From positions 1-32,252 of IMG/VR virus record IMGVR_UViG_3300008448_000371: a DNA stretch of 32,252 nt; one strand, given 5' to 3'. The translations under genes and the position numbers were made by a program. The DNA is from a virus. The notes under the pieces were generated by a model. The model ran no database searches. It was given only the letters and a program-made list of their open reading frames with translations, and was not told the DNA's origin. The number at the start of each line of letters is the position of its first letter. Within the stretch, counting starts at the first letter, position 1. Shown piece by piece: positions 24,236 to 32,252 of this stretch.

Positions 24236-25414
24236 ATGAATATAGCAGTTTGGCCAGGTTCAAGTTCATTTACAGCATTATCAGCATCATACTATAATGG
24301 TAGTAGCTCTATAAAACCTACACCGTTTGGATACTATGATGGAGATCCTCAATTCAAAACAGATGCAGATAGTGTATCTGATTGGTGTGCAAAAAGACTT
24401 GGATATCCAATATCTCAGGTAGAATTGCAAGACGTAAATTTTTATGCATGTTTTGAAGAAGCTGTTACTGAATTTGGGTCAATAGTTAACATGTATAATG
24501 CTAAAGACTATATGCTTAGTCTTATGGGCACACCCACAGCATCAAACATTCAAAATAGAGTACTTTCACCAAGCCTTGGTAGAACAATAGAGTTAGCAAA
24601 AAATTATGGAAGTGAAGCGGGTAGTGGTGGTAATGTTGATTACAAAAAGGGATACATAGAATTACAGCCTGGAGTTGTAACCTATGATTTAGATGTTCTA
24701 TGGGCTAATGTAAGTGAGAGTGGATCTCGTATAGAAATTAAACGAGTATTCCACGATGTAACACCTGCGATAGCAAGATACTTTGACCCTTATGTAGGAA
24801 CTGGAGCTGGTACTCAACAGTTGTTAGACAGCTTTGGTTGGGGCTCATACTCTCCAGCTGTTAGCTTCTTAGTAATGCCTCTATACGCGGATTTATTAAG
24901 AATGCAGGCTATCGAATTAAATGACCAAATAAGAAAGTCAAGTTTCAGCTTTGAATTAAGAAACAACAAATTAACAGTGTTTCCAGTACCAACGTCTGCA
25001 TTTAGATTGTGGTTTGATTACGTTGTAATAAAAGATAGAGACAACCCTTTAAAGATTGAAGAAACTGGTTTAATAAGTGATATTACTAATATTCCTTATA
25101 GCCAATTAACATACTCATATATCAATCCAGTTGGAAAGCAGTGGATTTATAAATACACTCTAGCCAACAGTAAAGAGATGCAAGGAAATGTTAGAAGTAA
25201 GTATGCGTCAATTCCAATACCAGGAGCTGAAGTAACCTTAAACGGTGCAGATTTAATTGCACAAGGAAGAGAAGACAAGACCAACTTGCTTCAAGATTTA
25301 AAAGATATGCTTCAAAGCATGACTCGTCAAGGTCAAATGGAACAAGAAACAGCAATCGCTGCAGCAATGCAGACAACTTTATCAAAGATACCATTAAAGA
25401 TTTATATAAAATAA
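24236..25414 (+). CDS. 13: Neck protein (gp13-like)
   Basis: Probable head-completion protein that seals the filled head and joins the tail, 392 residues. The recognisable part is the C terminus: WIYKYTLANSKEMQGNVRSKY, then PIPGAEVTLNGADLIAQGREDKTNLLQDLKD. This matches the pattern I remember from gp13 of T4-like cyanophages (RxKY..PIPG..TLNG..L). The N-terminal 180 residues include an aromatic start (WPGSSSFTALSASYY) and a FEEAVTEFGSIVNMYN helix typical of this family. It is the first gene of a neck and tail operon; the next two genes follow without gaps. T4 gp13 has 309 residues. The family assignment is from memory, and gp14 is the alternative. Confidence 0.65.
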   Translation: MNIAVWPGSSSFTALSASYYNGSSSIKPTPFGYYDGDPQFKTDADSVSDWCAKRLGYPISQVELQDVNFYACFEEAVTEFGSIVNMYNAKDYMLSLMGTPTASNIQNRVLSPSLGRTIELAKNYGSEAGSGGNVDYKKGYIELQPGVVTYDLDVLWANVSESGSRIEIKRVFHDVTPAIARYFDPYVGTGAGTQQLLDSFGWGSYSPAVSFLVMPLYADLLRMQAIELNDQIRKSSFSFELRNNKLTVFPVPTSAFRLWFDYVVIKDRDNPLKIEETGLISDITNIPYSQLTYSYINPVGKQWIYKYTLANSKEMQGNVRSKYASIPIPGAEVTLNGADLIAQGREDKTNLLQDLKDMLQSMTRQGQMEQETAIAAAMQTTLSKIPLKIYIK

Positions 25415-25415
25415 C

Positions 25416-25910
25416 ATGGCACTTTTTGGAAATAATAGAGACATTGCATTTTTTAAAAACATCAATAGGGAGTTGTTGGATGACATTATTCAACAAGAGG
25501 TTGATTTTTATCAATTGTCACTAGCTGACACCGAATCAAATATGTATGGTGAAGCTTCAAAAGGTAGAGTATATTATAGACCGGTGAGATTAAGTTGTTT
25601 GATTGAAAGAGAAGATATATTATCAAACCAAGATGACCAATTTGGTATTGACGTAACACAAAACATAGTGTTTAAGTTTTTCAAACCAAAATTGCGTGAG
25701 TTAAGCTTAGTGCCTAAAACAGGTGATATTATAGAAGTGAGAGGAAACTACTACGAAGTGGATAATGTTAATGAAAACCAATTCGTTTTAGGAAAGGATA
25801 ATGACTACGGTAAAAACGTAGGATCAGACTTTGGCGAAAGCTTTAGCATAATTTGTATAACTCACTTAGCACGTGTTTCAAGATTACAAATAGTAAAAGG
25901 AAGAGATTAA
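25416..25910 (+). CDS. Putative head-closure or neck protein (gp14-position)
   Basis: A 164-residue protein with a mixed alpha/beta pattern: INRELLDDIIQQEVDFYQLS at the N terminus, a core VYYRPVRLSCLIEREDILSN, and KTGDIIEVRGNYYEVDNVNENQFVLGKDNDYG, a beta-barrel-like stretch typical of phage head-closure proteins. Only one base separates it from the gp13-like gene, and its TAA overlaps the next ATG. It holds the place of T4 gene 14, though it is shorter (256 in T4) and the match is by position and fold impression only. Confidence 0.55.
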   Translation: MALFGNNRDIAFFKNINRELLDDIIQQEVDFYQLSLADTESNMYGEASKGRVYYRPVRLSCLIEREDILSNQDDQFGIDVTQNIVFKFFKPKLRELSLVPKTGDIIEVRGNYYEVDNVNENQFVLGKDNDYGKNVGSDFGESFSIICITHLARVSRLQIVKGRD

Positions 25911-27088
25911 TGGCAAAAACAAATAAAACGTTACCAAAAACACAATACGAAATCTCTAGAGATACTACAAAACCTATCTTCAATAGAGCAAACGAAGTAT
26001 CACGAGCTGATGATACTTTGAAGGAACTTTCTATTGGTTTAAGTGATCACGACTACGCCATTCAGTACTATTTTCAAAATGTAATCAAACCTCAAATAAA
26101 TGATGCAGGAACGATTAGAGACGTCCCTGTTTTGTATGGGGCTCCAGAAAAATGGAAAAACATACAGACGGATGGATATTTGAGAGATAAGCAAGGTAAA
26201 ATACTAACACCTTTAATTGCTTTCAGAAGAACTGGAATCACAAAAAATAAAACATTAGGATCAAAGGTTGATGCTAACAATCCAGCTGTTTATTACACAC
26301 AACAAAAAAGATATACACCACAAAACAGATACGATCAATTCAGCGTATTAACAAACAGCAAGCCTATACAGACGTTTATAAACACTGTAATGCCTGACTA
26401 TGTTGAACTTACATATGAAATAATAATCTGGACAGAGCATGTAGAGCAAATGAATAAGATTGTTGAAGGTGTTTTATATACGGAAGGAAGTTATTGGGGA
26501 GAGAAGGAGAGGTTTAAGTTTAGATCTAAGATAGATAGCTTTACAAACACTACAGACCTATTACAAGATTCTGAGCGTATTGTTCGCACAAACTTTACCT
26601 TAACCCTTTATGGTCAAATTGTTCCAGACGGTTTAGTAAAACAATTAAGCAATAGACTAAGCACCAAGACATTTAGTCCAAGGCAGTTGGTTATTGAAAC
26701 TGATGTGGAGGATAAACCTATTACGGTAGGAGCAGTTGAAAAGGCAGCAGTATACACACCATCAACATCTGGTGGTTCACGACCAAGTAGTGTAAACGCA
26801 CTAACTATAGCTTACCTAAATACAAACAAGTCAATAGAAAGAACAAGTATTTCGGTACCGGACACAGCAACCTTTACAGCAGAGTTTTTACCAGCACCGT
26901 CAGGAATGCCAGCAACAGATTTAAGTAACTTTACGTTCTTTGTTAATGGACTATTTATCGAACCAAGTGCAATAGCTAGCTTCACAAATCCATCAGCAAA
27001 CACGTGTGTGTTGGTTGTGGATACAGCAGAATTAGGTTTCACTTTACAGGCAGATGATGAGCTTGTAGCAATAGGAAAATTTAAATAA
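25910..27088 (+). CDS. 15: Tail-completion/sheath-stabiliser protein (gp15-like) with extra C-terminal domain
   Basis: Probably caps the tail tube and sheath at the head-proximal end. The in-frame ATG at 25910, overlapping the previous stop, is preferred to 25853, which would overlap the upstream gene by 58 bases. Residues 1-265 carry the gp15-like pattern (DVPVLYGAPEKWKNI, then KRYTPQNRYDQFSVL, then TVMPDYVELTYEIIIWTEHVEQ). The remaining 127 residues form an added beta domain ending FTFFVNGLFIEPSAIASF...DDELVAIGKFK, which reads like a repeated phage-surface module. The total of 392 is longer than T4 gp15 (272). The call is based on motif impression and position. Confidence 0.65.
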   Translation: MAKTNKTLPKTQYEISRDTTKPIFNRANEVSRADDTLKELSIGLSDHDYAIQYYFQNVIKPQINDAGTIRDVPVLYGAPEKWKNIQTDGYLRDKQGKILTPLIAFRRTGITKNKTLGSKVDANNPAVYYTQQKRYTPQNRYDQFSVLTNSKPIQTFINTVMPDYVELTYEIIIWTEHVEQMNKIVEGVLYTEGSYWGEKERFKFRSKIDSFTNTTDLLQDSERIVRTNFTLTLYGQIVPDGLVKQLSNRLSTKTFSPRQLVIETDVEDKPITVGAVEKAAVYTPSTSGGSRPSSVNALTIAYLNTNKSIERTSISVPDTATFTAEFLPAPSGMPATDLSNFTFFVNGLFIEPSAIASFTNPSANTCVLVVDTAELGFTLQADDELVAIGKFK

Positions 27089-27089
27089 T

Positions 27090-27329
27090 ATGGCAAAACC
27101 AAGAGTAGAACAGTTAAGAGGAGTTTTAGGAAACTCGGGCTCAGTTGAGTTGAGCGGTAGTCTTACTATAAAGCAAGACTCTACAACTCATTCTGCATTG
27201 ATAGTGAGTGGTTCAGCCGAAATAATGGATACAATCATAAACAATGCAATCGTTAGTGCATCTTTATCTATTCAAAATTTAGGAAAGTTGGGAGATAATG
27301 GTGTTATAGATTGTGGGAATTTTTTTTAA
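27090..27329 (+). CDS. Short fibre-like protein (79 aa)
   Basis: Begins one base after the gp15-like stop. Gly/Ser-rich beta repeats (LSGSLTIKQDSTTHSALIVSGSAEI) resemble fibre shafts, and the end IDCGNFF echoes the IDGGSF ending of the 329-residue protein downstream. It may be a small fibre or a fragment of a larger ancestral one. No other feature. Confidence 0.5.
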   Translation: MAKPRVEQLRGVLGNSGSVELSGSLTIKQDSTTHSALIVSGSAEIMDTIINNAIVSASLSIQNLGKLGDNGVIDCGNFF

Positions 27330-27335
27330 TTTACG

Positions 27336-27355
27336 CATTTATAAACTATTTATAA
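27336..27355 (+). promoter_or_regulatory. Doubled late-promoter-like motif (CATTTATAA and TATTTATAA)
   Basis: A near-perfect copy at 27336-27344 is followed by a perfect copy at 27347-27355, nine bases before the ATG at 27365. This is the only tandem pair seen in the window. Confidence 0.55.
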
Positions 27356-27364
27356 TAAAACAAC

Positions 27365-29827
27365 ATGTCGCAAATAATATTACATAGACGCGGTCATCTT
27401 AGTCAAATACCTTCAGACCCTAACAACATTAGAGAGGGTGAAATTATATTTGCAAGTGGTAGCATAGTCGCTTATCAACAGAATGGATCAACAACCTATA
27501 TAAGTGCTTCTTTATCTTTTATAGGTACAAAAATTGGATCAAATAATGCTCCAAAATATATTCCATTAACAGATGTTTTAAAAGGTCCTGGCCTACCAAG
27601 CATCGATACAGCAACTTACGGAACTAAGTTGGATGGTATTTTATGGGAAGATACGACTTCAAACGTATTGTACAGAATAGTTGCCAGTAACGAAGCTATT
27701 GCGACTGGATCACACGTACAACTGTCTGCAGAGATATCTGGTGATATTCTTGCTTTAACAGGTAGTTGGTATAACACAACTAACAATGTAGGTATAACTG
27801 GTTCTTTTGCTGTAAGTGGTTCAATATTTGCAAACAACATTACAAACGGATATCCAGCAAATCCTTGGGGAACAGACTTACAAGGCTCTTACTTTAATAA
27901 CTTCAACGCGCAAACAAACGCGTCAGATATTTTAAGATTTATTGCTGGTTTATTAAGTGCCTCAGCACCTGACGCATCTCCAAACACAAGAACATGGGGA
28001 AGCTTACAAACAACAGCAACAAATAACACAGCAGGATCAAAGCCAGCTGGAGCCGTTCCTCAAAACTCTACAAATTCAAGCATCGCTTATTTAAAGCTAA
28101 AAGGGTTTGCATCTGAAAGTGTTCAACTATTTTATAACGTAGGTAGTGTGTTTAGTAACATAAGCTACACAAACACCTACTCAAGTGTAGCAGCAGGTTC
28201 TACAGTTGTATCAAGCTCTGTAGATGCTCAATTGTTTGGATTAGGTTCAATACTGAGTGGAACAACACCAAGTACTTTCTTTGTAAGTGGTGGATTTAGT
28301 TGGTTCTTCTCAGACAACTCAAGCCAAACTTTAACTGCACAAAGTGCTTCACAAAACTTACTAACAGCCAACACTTTTGGAACAACAAATGGTCTAACAA
28401 TTGGTAGAATCAACACAGTTAATCCTGCCGTAATTCCACCTGCATACCAAGATGGAAAGTTTAGTAATATATTTAGTTCAACTTTATTTAACGGTGGTAT
28501 AATTGGAACAAACATAAGTTCATCAGGATACTACCATATATCAGCTTCTATAAGAATTGCAACAGGCTCGAGTGCATACTCACCAGCTCTTGCTTCTAAC
28601 ACAAGTGTGTTTTATCTACCAAGTTCAATCGACTCTGGATTAGGAACTAATACAATCTCATTTAGTAATTTTGGATTCCAACCATTAACAGCAACGTCTC
28701 GTTCATTGAGTGGTGCTCCTTACTTACAAACTGCTACTTGGAACGCATCTGCATCTGTTTCAGGAATTGCAAGTCCGCTTTATGTAATAAACGGAACTTT
28801 AGCAGCTATGTCGGAAGCAGATCCACTAGTAACTCTAACAGCAGCTGTAGGTGGTGCAATAACAGCAGCTACAAACGCATCTGGTTTAATATCTACAGCC
28901 AATGCTGTATTTGATTCAACAGGTGTAACAGCAAGAAGTGTTTCAACAATTCCATTTGAAACGGATATTGCAAAATTAACCGGTAGCTTATCATTTAACG
29001 CAGGCACCTCAGAAAACATTAACCAAACTGGATTAGGTACAACAACATTCAATCTATCAACAGTTGGTAATACAAGAGCTGGAACAACAGGTGGCACAAA
29101 TACGCAAACTATCAGCTACCATGCAGCAGGTACATTTGGACAGCCATCAGCTTCAGGATCTTTAGCATACTATGGACGAGCTCAAAACTTTGATGGTGGA
29201 AGCTTAACAGGTCTATCAGAAGCTTTCTCAGGAGAAGCTTATCGTATTGTATTAAACGACAACGTATTATCTTTCACAGGAACTCCTTGGAACACATCAT
29301 CATTCCAAGATGGATTAGGATGGAGAGACTTACAAGTTAAGCCTGGATTCTTAGTAAGACCTGGTGGAACTTATAAATACTGGTTAAATGATCCAGACTC
29401 AGGTCAGGATTACAAATACTATATTAGAAGATTTAGAACTGATGGTGGCACTAAGCAAAACTTATTCTTAGACCTAGGAACTACTTTAGTTGGATGGGAC
29501 TCAACCTCAAACGGTGTAGCCGCTGTAGTTCTATTTGAAAGTTTTAATAGCAGTGTAGTATCACCAGCAAGAATAGTTGACCCAACTAAATTGGTTAACA
29601 ACTTTATTGCAACTTACACATCGGGCTCTGCTGGAACAAATCCATTTGGTGTATCTATAGATTACTATGGAAATACAACTGGTGCTTTAACAGGAACAAA
29701 TTATAGAATACCTATGAGAAGTTCGGATGGAATATTCTTAAATAGTACCTACGATGAGTATTATGTAATAGTACGCTACAAAGGTGATCCAGCACCAATA
29801 TCATCAATAACCGTATCATATAGTTAA
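27365..29827 (+). CDS. Large fibre-like virion structural protein (820 aa)
   Basis: Gly/Ser/Thr/Asn-rich, low in charge, and lacking any enzyme motif, typical of a tail fibre or similar appendage. The start, MSQIILHRRGHLSQIPSDPNN followed by REGEIIFASGSIVAY, is an N-terminal attachment module shared with the last gene in the window (MAQNIILKRS...VGELALN). The middle has many short beta repeats, some resembling FGTTNGLTIGRIN. The C-terminal 200 residues form a more compact domain (AYRIVLNDNVLSFTG, GWRDLQVKPGFLVRPGG, YYVIVRYKGDP) that may bind receptors. No chaperone-like end is visible. The gene is followed after five bases by the next structural gene. Confidence 0.65.
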   Translation: MSQIILHRRGHLSQIPSDPNNIREGEIIFASGSIVAYQQNGSTTYISASLSFIGTKIGSNNAPKYIPLTDVLKGPGLPSIDTATYGTKLDGILWEDTTSNVLYRIVASNEAIATGSHVQLSAEISGDILALTGSWYNTTNNVGITGSFAVSGSIFANNITNGYPANPWGTDLQGSYFNNFNAQTNASDILRFIAGLLSASAPDASPNTRTWGSLQTTATNNTAGSKPAGAVPQNSTNSSIAYLKLKGFASESVQLFYNVGSVFSNISYTNTYSSVAAGSTVVSSSVDAQLFGLGSILSGTTPSTFFVSGGFSWFFSDNSSQTLTAQSASQNLLTANTFGTTNGLTIGRINTVNPAVIPPAYQDGKFSNIFSSTLFNGGIIGTNISSSGYYHISASIRIATGSSAYSPALASNTSVFYLPSSIDSGLGTNTISFSNFGFQPLTATSRSLSGAPYLQTATWNASASVSGIASPLYVINGTLAAMSEADPLVTLTAAVGGAITAATNASGLISTANAVFDSTGVTARSVSTIPFETDIAKLTGSLSFNAGTSENINQTGLGTTTFNLSTVGNTRAGTTGGTNTQTISYHAAGTFGQPSASGSLAYYGRAQNFDGGSLTGLSEAFSGEAYRIVLNDNVLSFTGTPWNTSSFQDGLGWRDLQVKPGFLVRPGGTYKYWLNDPDSGQDYKYYIRRFRTDGGTKQNLFLDLGTTLVGWDSTSNGVAAVVLFESFNSSVVSPARIVDPTKLVNNFIATYTSGSAGTNPFGVSIDYYGNTTGALTGTNYRIPMRSSDGIFLNSTYDEYYVIVRYKGDPAPISSITVSYS

Positions 29828-29832
29828 TAAAA

Positions 29833-30822
29833 ATGGCATTAGATAAAGAAATAAAATCAAGTAGATTATTAGCATCAAGAAGATATACACACGACAGCTT
29901 TAGTGATGCTCAAGAAGCTTTTACACAGACTATAGACATCGGTGCTGGTGAAGTATTGACTGACGTATCTGCAATACCAACAGCTTCATTACCTTTTTCA
30001 GGATCATCACAAAACGGTAGCATATTTCAAAGTGGTAGTCTGAACATTGCTAAATACTGGTACAGACAAAAGCTAACTAGATCAACAATCATATCCGGTA
30101 GTAAGAGTGAAGTTTGGTTCTTCTTAGATCCAGCTGGTGTTGATGCTGGTGTCGATGCACAGTTAGTTAACGCAAACCAACAAACAAACTTTATATCGCC
30201 AAAGTATTCAATACCTGCATTAGCAAATGCTAGTACTGAAGATAATCCAGCGGGTTATAAGGTAAAGGTTTTTGTATCATCAAATCCATCAGCTCCTGCA
30301 GACACTGATGTAATATCAGACAACAACTTTGTTTTTGATTATAAGACAGGTGTATTACAGTTTGTATCTAACGCACTATCACCATCAACAACTCAATACG
30401 TTTACGTTTCTACTTATCAATATGTAGGTAGAACTTTACAATCTCAGTTGAAGGATGGATCGATTTCTGGTAATACAACATGGGATAGTATATCAAACAA
30501 GCCAACTGGACTTGTATCAAGCTCAGCTCAAACAGTAGCAAATCTAGCTGGACAAACCGTAACAGTTGGAACGTTGGTTGCAGAAACCTACATTGTAAGT
30601 TCATCAGTAACTTATATAACAACAAGTTTTAGTAGCGGTTCAACTCAATTTGGTGATACCTTAGACGATACGCATAGATTCTCAGGCTCGTTGTATATAA
30701 TATCATCACAAAGTTTATACCAACCTAACATATCACCAGGAGATGCCGAATTTATTCTCTTTGTTGATTCGGGAAGTGGAGCTTTAACTTATAAAAATAC
30801 AATAGACGGAGGTTCTTTTTAA
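29833..30822 (+). CDS. Fibre-associated virion protein (329 aa)
   Basis: Structural protein of unknown name. The N-terminal 60 residues are charged and polar (LDKEIKSSRLLASRRYTHDSF), then beta-rich Ser/Thr sequence follows with SGSKSEVWFFLDPAG, a DYKTGVLQFVSNALSP stretch seen in other phage fibres, and a Gly/Ser shaft (SAQTVANLAGQTVTVGTLV). It ends AEFILFVDSGSGALTYKNTIDGGSF. The end resembles the IDCGNFF end of the 79-residue gene. Followed by a TATTTATAA box overlapping a terminator hairpin. Confidence 0.6.
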   Translation: MALDKEIKSSRLLASRRYTHDSFSDAQEAFTQTIDIGAGEVLTDVSAIPTASLPFSGSSQNGSIFQSGSLNIAKYWYRQKLTRSTIISGSKSEVWFFLDPAGVDAGVDAQLVNANQQTNFISPKYSIPALANASTEDNPAGYKVKVFVSSNPSAPADTDVISDNNFVFDYKTGVLQFVSNALSPSTTQYVYVSTYQYVGRTLQSQLKDGSISGNTTWDSISNKPTGLVSSSAQTVANLAGQTVTVGTLVAETYIVSSSVTYITTSFSSGSTQFGDTLDDTHRFSGSLYIISSQSLYQPNISPGDAEFILFVDSGSGALTYKNTIDGGSF

Positions 30823-30832
30823 AACTAACTCA

Positions 30833-30841
30833 TATTTATAA
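30833..30841 (+). promoter_or_regulatory. Late-promoter-like motif abutting a terminator
   Basis: TATTTATAA whose last base is the first base of the terminator stem. A start about six bases downstream would fall inside the first arm, so new transcripts would lack the full hairpin. Confidence 0.5.
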
Positions 30842-30866
30842 GAGGCTTACATAAGCCTCTTTTTTT
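30841..30866 (+). terminator. Terminator between fibre genes
   Basis: AGAGGCTT (30841-30848) pairs with AAGCCTCT (30853-30860) around ACAT and is followed by a T run. It lies 18 bases after the upstream stop and ends transcription of the neck-fibre operon. Confidence 0.85.
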
Positions 30867-30878
30867 ATATCCATATAT

Positions 30879-32252
30879 ATGGCTCAGAATATTATTTTAA
30901 AACGTAGTGCTGTTCCTGGCAAGATGCCAGACACTGGATCTCTGCAGGTAGGGGAACTAGCCTTAAATACTTACGATGGTAAGGCATTTATTAGGCAATC
31001 GGGATCGTTAGATAAGATTGTAACCTTAGTAGCGATAGATTCTAATGGTGTTTTAAACGTAACTGAGTCATTAACCTTAACAGGTAGTTTATTAGGAACT
31101 GCTTCATTTGCAAGAAGTGCCTCTTGGGCACCGTCTTCACTAGCATTTCCGTTTACCGGCTCAGCTGGTATAACGGGAAGTTTAAGTGTAGTAGGTCCTA
31201 CAATCTTACAAGGAAACGTTACCGTAACAGGTTCTATATTTGTTACGCAGTCACATATATCCACAGTTGATTATATCGACTATACAATAAACCCACCAAC
31301 GCCTGCTCACTTAGAAGGAAGAACACATTGGGACCAAGACCGTAAAACACTACAGATCGATACTGACGTAAATAACTTTGTTGTTTCTGCAGGTCACGTA
31401 ACTGTTTTAAGGGGAAGAAATACAAACTCTTTTACATTAACTAAAGGAACAGTTGTTTTTGTTAACGGTAATTCGGGCCAATTTGCTACATTCGGAACTG
31501 CGAGTTGGGAAAATGATGCCAATTCAGCATACACTATTGGTATCGTAGCTCAAAATATAAATGCTAATCAATTCGGTTATGTAGTAACCGATGGAGAAAT
31601 TACCGATATTAACACCAACGGATTTGCACCAGCAACATTGCTATATCTATCTTCTTCAGGTCAATACACAAACGTTAAACCAACACCTCCCTATCATACA
31701 GTAAGATTGGGGCAAGTAGTAGTGTCCTCTACTAGCGGTATACTACAAGTTAAAATTGATAATGGTTATGAACTTGGTGAATTACACGATGTATTAGATA
31801 CAACAACAACATCATCATATGGAGATTTATTAGTTAAAAGCGGTAGTTTGTGGATTAATACAAGACAGTTAACTGGTTCATATTCAATAACCGGTTCACT
31901 AACTGTGTCTGGTTCTGTAAATGTAACAGCAGGTATAACAGGTTCTCTATTAGGAACTGCTTCATTTGCTTCAACAGCATCTTTTTCATCAACAGCATCA
32001 TTCATCGATGTAACAGGTTCAAATGCTTTTGTTCAAGGTGGTAATAGTTTTGGCGCAGGCGCTGTATTAGGAACAAATGATAATCAATCTCTAATATTAG
32101 AAACGAGAGGTTCTGCTAGGTTAACCATAACAAACGCAGGTATAGCTCGTTTTTCACGTACAGGTAGTGGTAACTTAGTAGAATTATATGATAATAACAA
32201 TAATATAGTTACTCGTTTTCTTAATAATGGTCAAGCTGTTTATACTGAGGCT
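30879..32252 (+). CDS. Tail fibre-like structural protein, 3' truncated
   Basis: The frame is open for 458 codons from the ATG at 30879 to the window end with no stop. The N-terminal module MAQNIILKRSAVPGKMPD...LQVGELALNTYDGKAFIRQ is the tail-fibre type and is partly shared with the gene at 27365. Shaft repeats TGSLLGTASFA occur at about residues 68-78 and 353-364, the second followed by STASFSSTASF. A middle segment (LTKGTVVFVNGNSGQFATF to YVVTDGEITDINTNGFAPATLLYLS) is a common beta-roll domain of phage fibres. The end approaches a likely receptor-binding or chaperone region outside the window. Its ATG follows a terminator and a promoter-like motif. Confidence 0.75.
   Translation, partial: MAQNIILKRSAVPGKMPDTGSLQVGELALNTYDGKAFIRQSGSLDKIVTLVAIDSNGVLNVTESLTLTGSLLGTASFARSASWAPSSLAFPFTGSAGITGSLSVVGPTILQGNVTVTGSIFVTQSHISTVDYIDYTINPPTPAHLEGRTHWDQDRKTLQIDTDVNNFVVSAGHVTVLRGRNTNSFTLTKGTVVFVNGNSGQFATFGTASWENDANSAYTIGIVAQNINANQFGYVVTDGEITDINTNGFAPATLLYLSSSGQYTNVKPTPPYHTVRLGQVVVSSTSGILQVKIDNGYELGELHDVLDTTTTSSYGDLLVKSGSLWINTRQLTGSYSITGSLTVSGSVNVTAGITGSLLGTASFASTASFSSTASFIDVTGSNAFVQGGNSFGAGAVLGTNDNQSLILETRGSARLTITNAGIARFSRTGSGNLVELYDNNNNIVTRFLNNGQAVYTEA
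31090..31111 (+). repeat. Direct repeat, copy 1, in fibre gene
   Basis: A 22-base direct repeat, identical to 31948-31969, encoding part of LLGTASFA. Identical codon choice over this length suggests recent duplication or gene conversion between shaft repeats. Confidence 0.7.
31948..31969 (+). repeat. Direct repeat, copy 2, in fibre gene
   Basis: The second copy of the 22-base repeat at 31090-31111, in the same reading frame, followed by a further run of Ser/Thr/Ala/Phe repeats. Confidence 0.7.

Noticed and set aside
25853-25909. Earlier start for the gp15-like gene
   Set aside because: Would overlap the previous gene by 58 bases; the ATG at 25910 overlaps its stop in TAATG as other genes here do.
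11331-29379. TATAAATA (T4 late box) on the plus strand at 11331, 25148 and 29372
   Set aside because: All three lie inside genes, have no start downstream at promoter distance, and the latter two come from Tyr-Lys-Tyr codons.
30916-30930. Small stem CTGGCA/TGCCAG in the last gene
   Set aside because: Six base pairs with a three-base loop inside coding sequence and no T run; weak and probably chance.

Overview
This window is a dense, entirely plus-strand part of a T4-type myovirus genome. Thirty-seven genes were called, two of them cut by the window edges. There is no gene-free stretch over 300 bases; the two widest gaps (about 155 and 97 bases) hold terminators, promoter-like motifs and leaders. 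Recognisable T4 counterparts are the gp46 recombination subunit, gp17 terminase, gp20 portal, gp21 prohead protease, gp22 scaffold, gp23 major capsid protein, neck and tail-completion proteins, and PhoH. The sequence is AT-rich. Start codons are preceded by A-rich sequence with essentially no Shine-Dalgarno motif, and at least one signal peptide ends in a Bacteroidota-like Ala-Gln. I therefore infer a phage of Bacteroidota, plausibly marine or freshwater Flavobacteriia-like. The host is an inference.

Layout. 2-1915: end of the gene 46-like SMC nuclease subunit. 1941-5644: a 1063-residue probable virion protein and a small partner. 5657-8071: a three-domain enzyme (HxGH nucleotidylyltransferase, HAD phosphatase, KxDG ligase-like). 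8075-12140: a run of ten small genes, including a zinc ribbon, membrane proteins and several proteins with a short N-terminal helix ending in Leu-x-Glu. 12140-12821: an overlapping pair with spanin-like topology. 12826-21915: head module in the order 17, 20, two unknowns, 21, two small proteins, 22, 23, ending at a strong terminator. 22013-23307: a free-standing GIY-YIG endonuclease and PhoH. 23342-24190: a second membrane or secreted set with another nested overlap. 24236-27088: neck and tail completion. 27090-32252: fibre-like structural proteins, the last leaving the window.

Shared themes. A motif (A/C)TATTTATA(A/T) lies 2 to 37 bases before thirteen genes or operons and looks like the late promoter of this phage; it is the T4 late -10 box TATAAATA with the central AA changed to TT. 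Several spacings are so short that the mRNAs would be almost leaderless. Potential gp21-protease sites (Leu/Ile-x-Glu before Gly/Ala/Ser) occur in gp22 and gp23 as expected. They also occur near the N termini of small unknown proteins and at both linkers of the three-domain enzyme. This suggests that some of these proteins are packaged in the prohead and processed there. That link is the main hypothesis offered here; it rests on pattern reading and was not computed.
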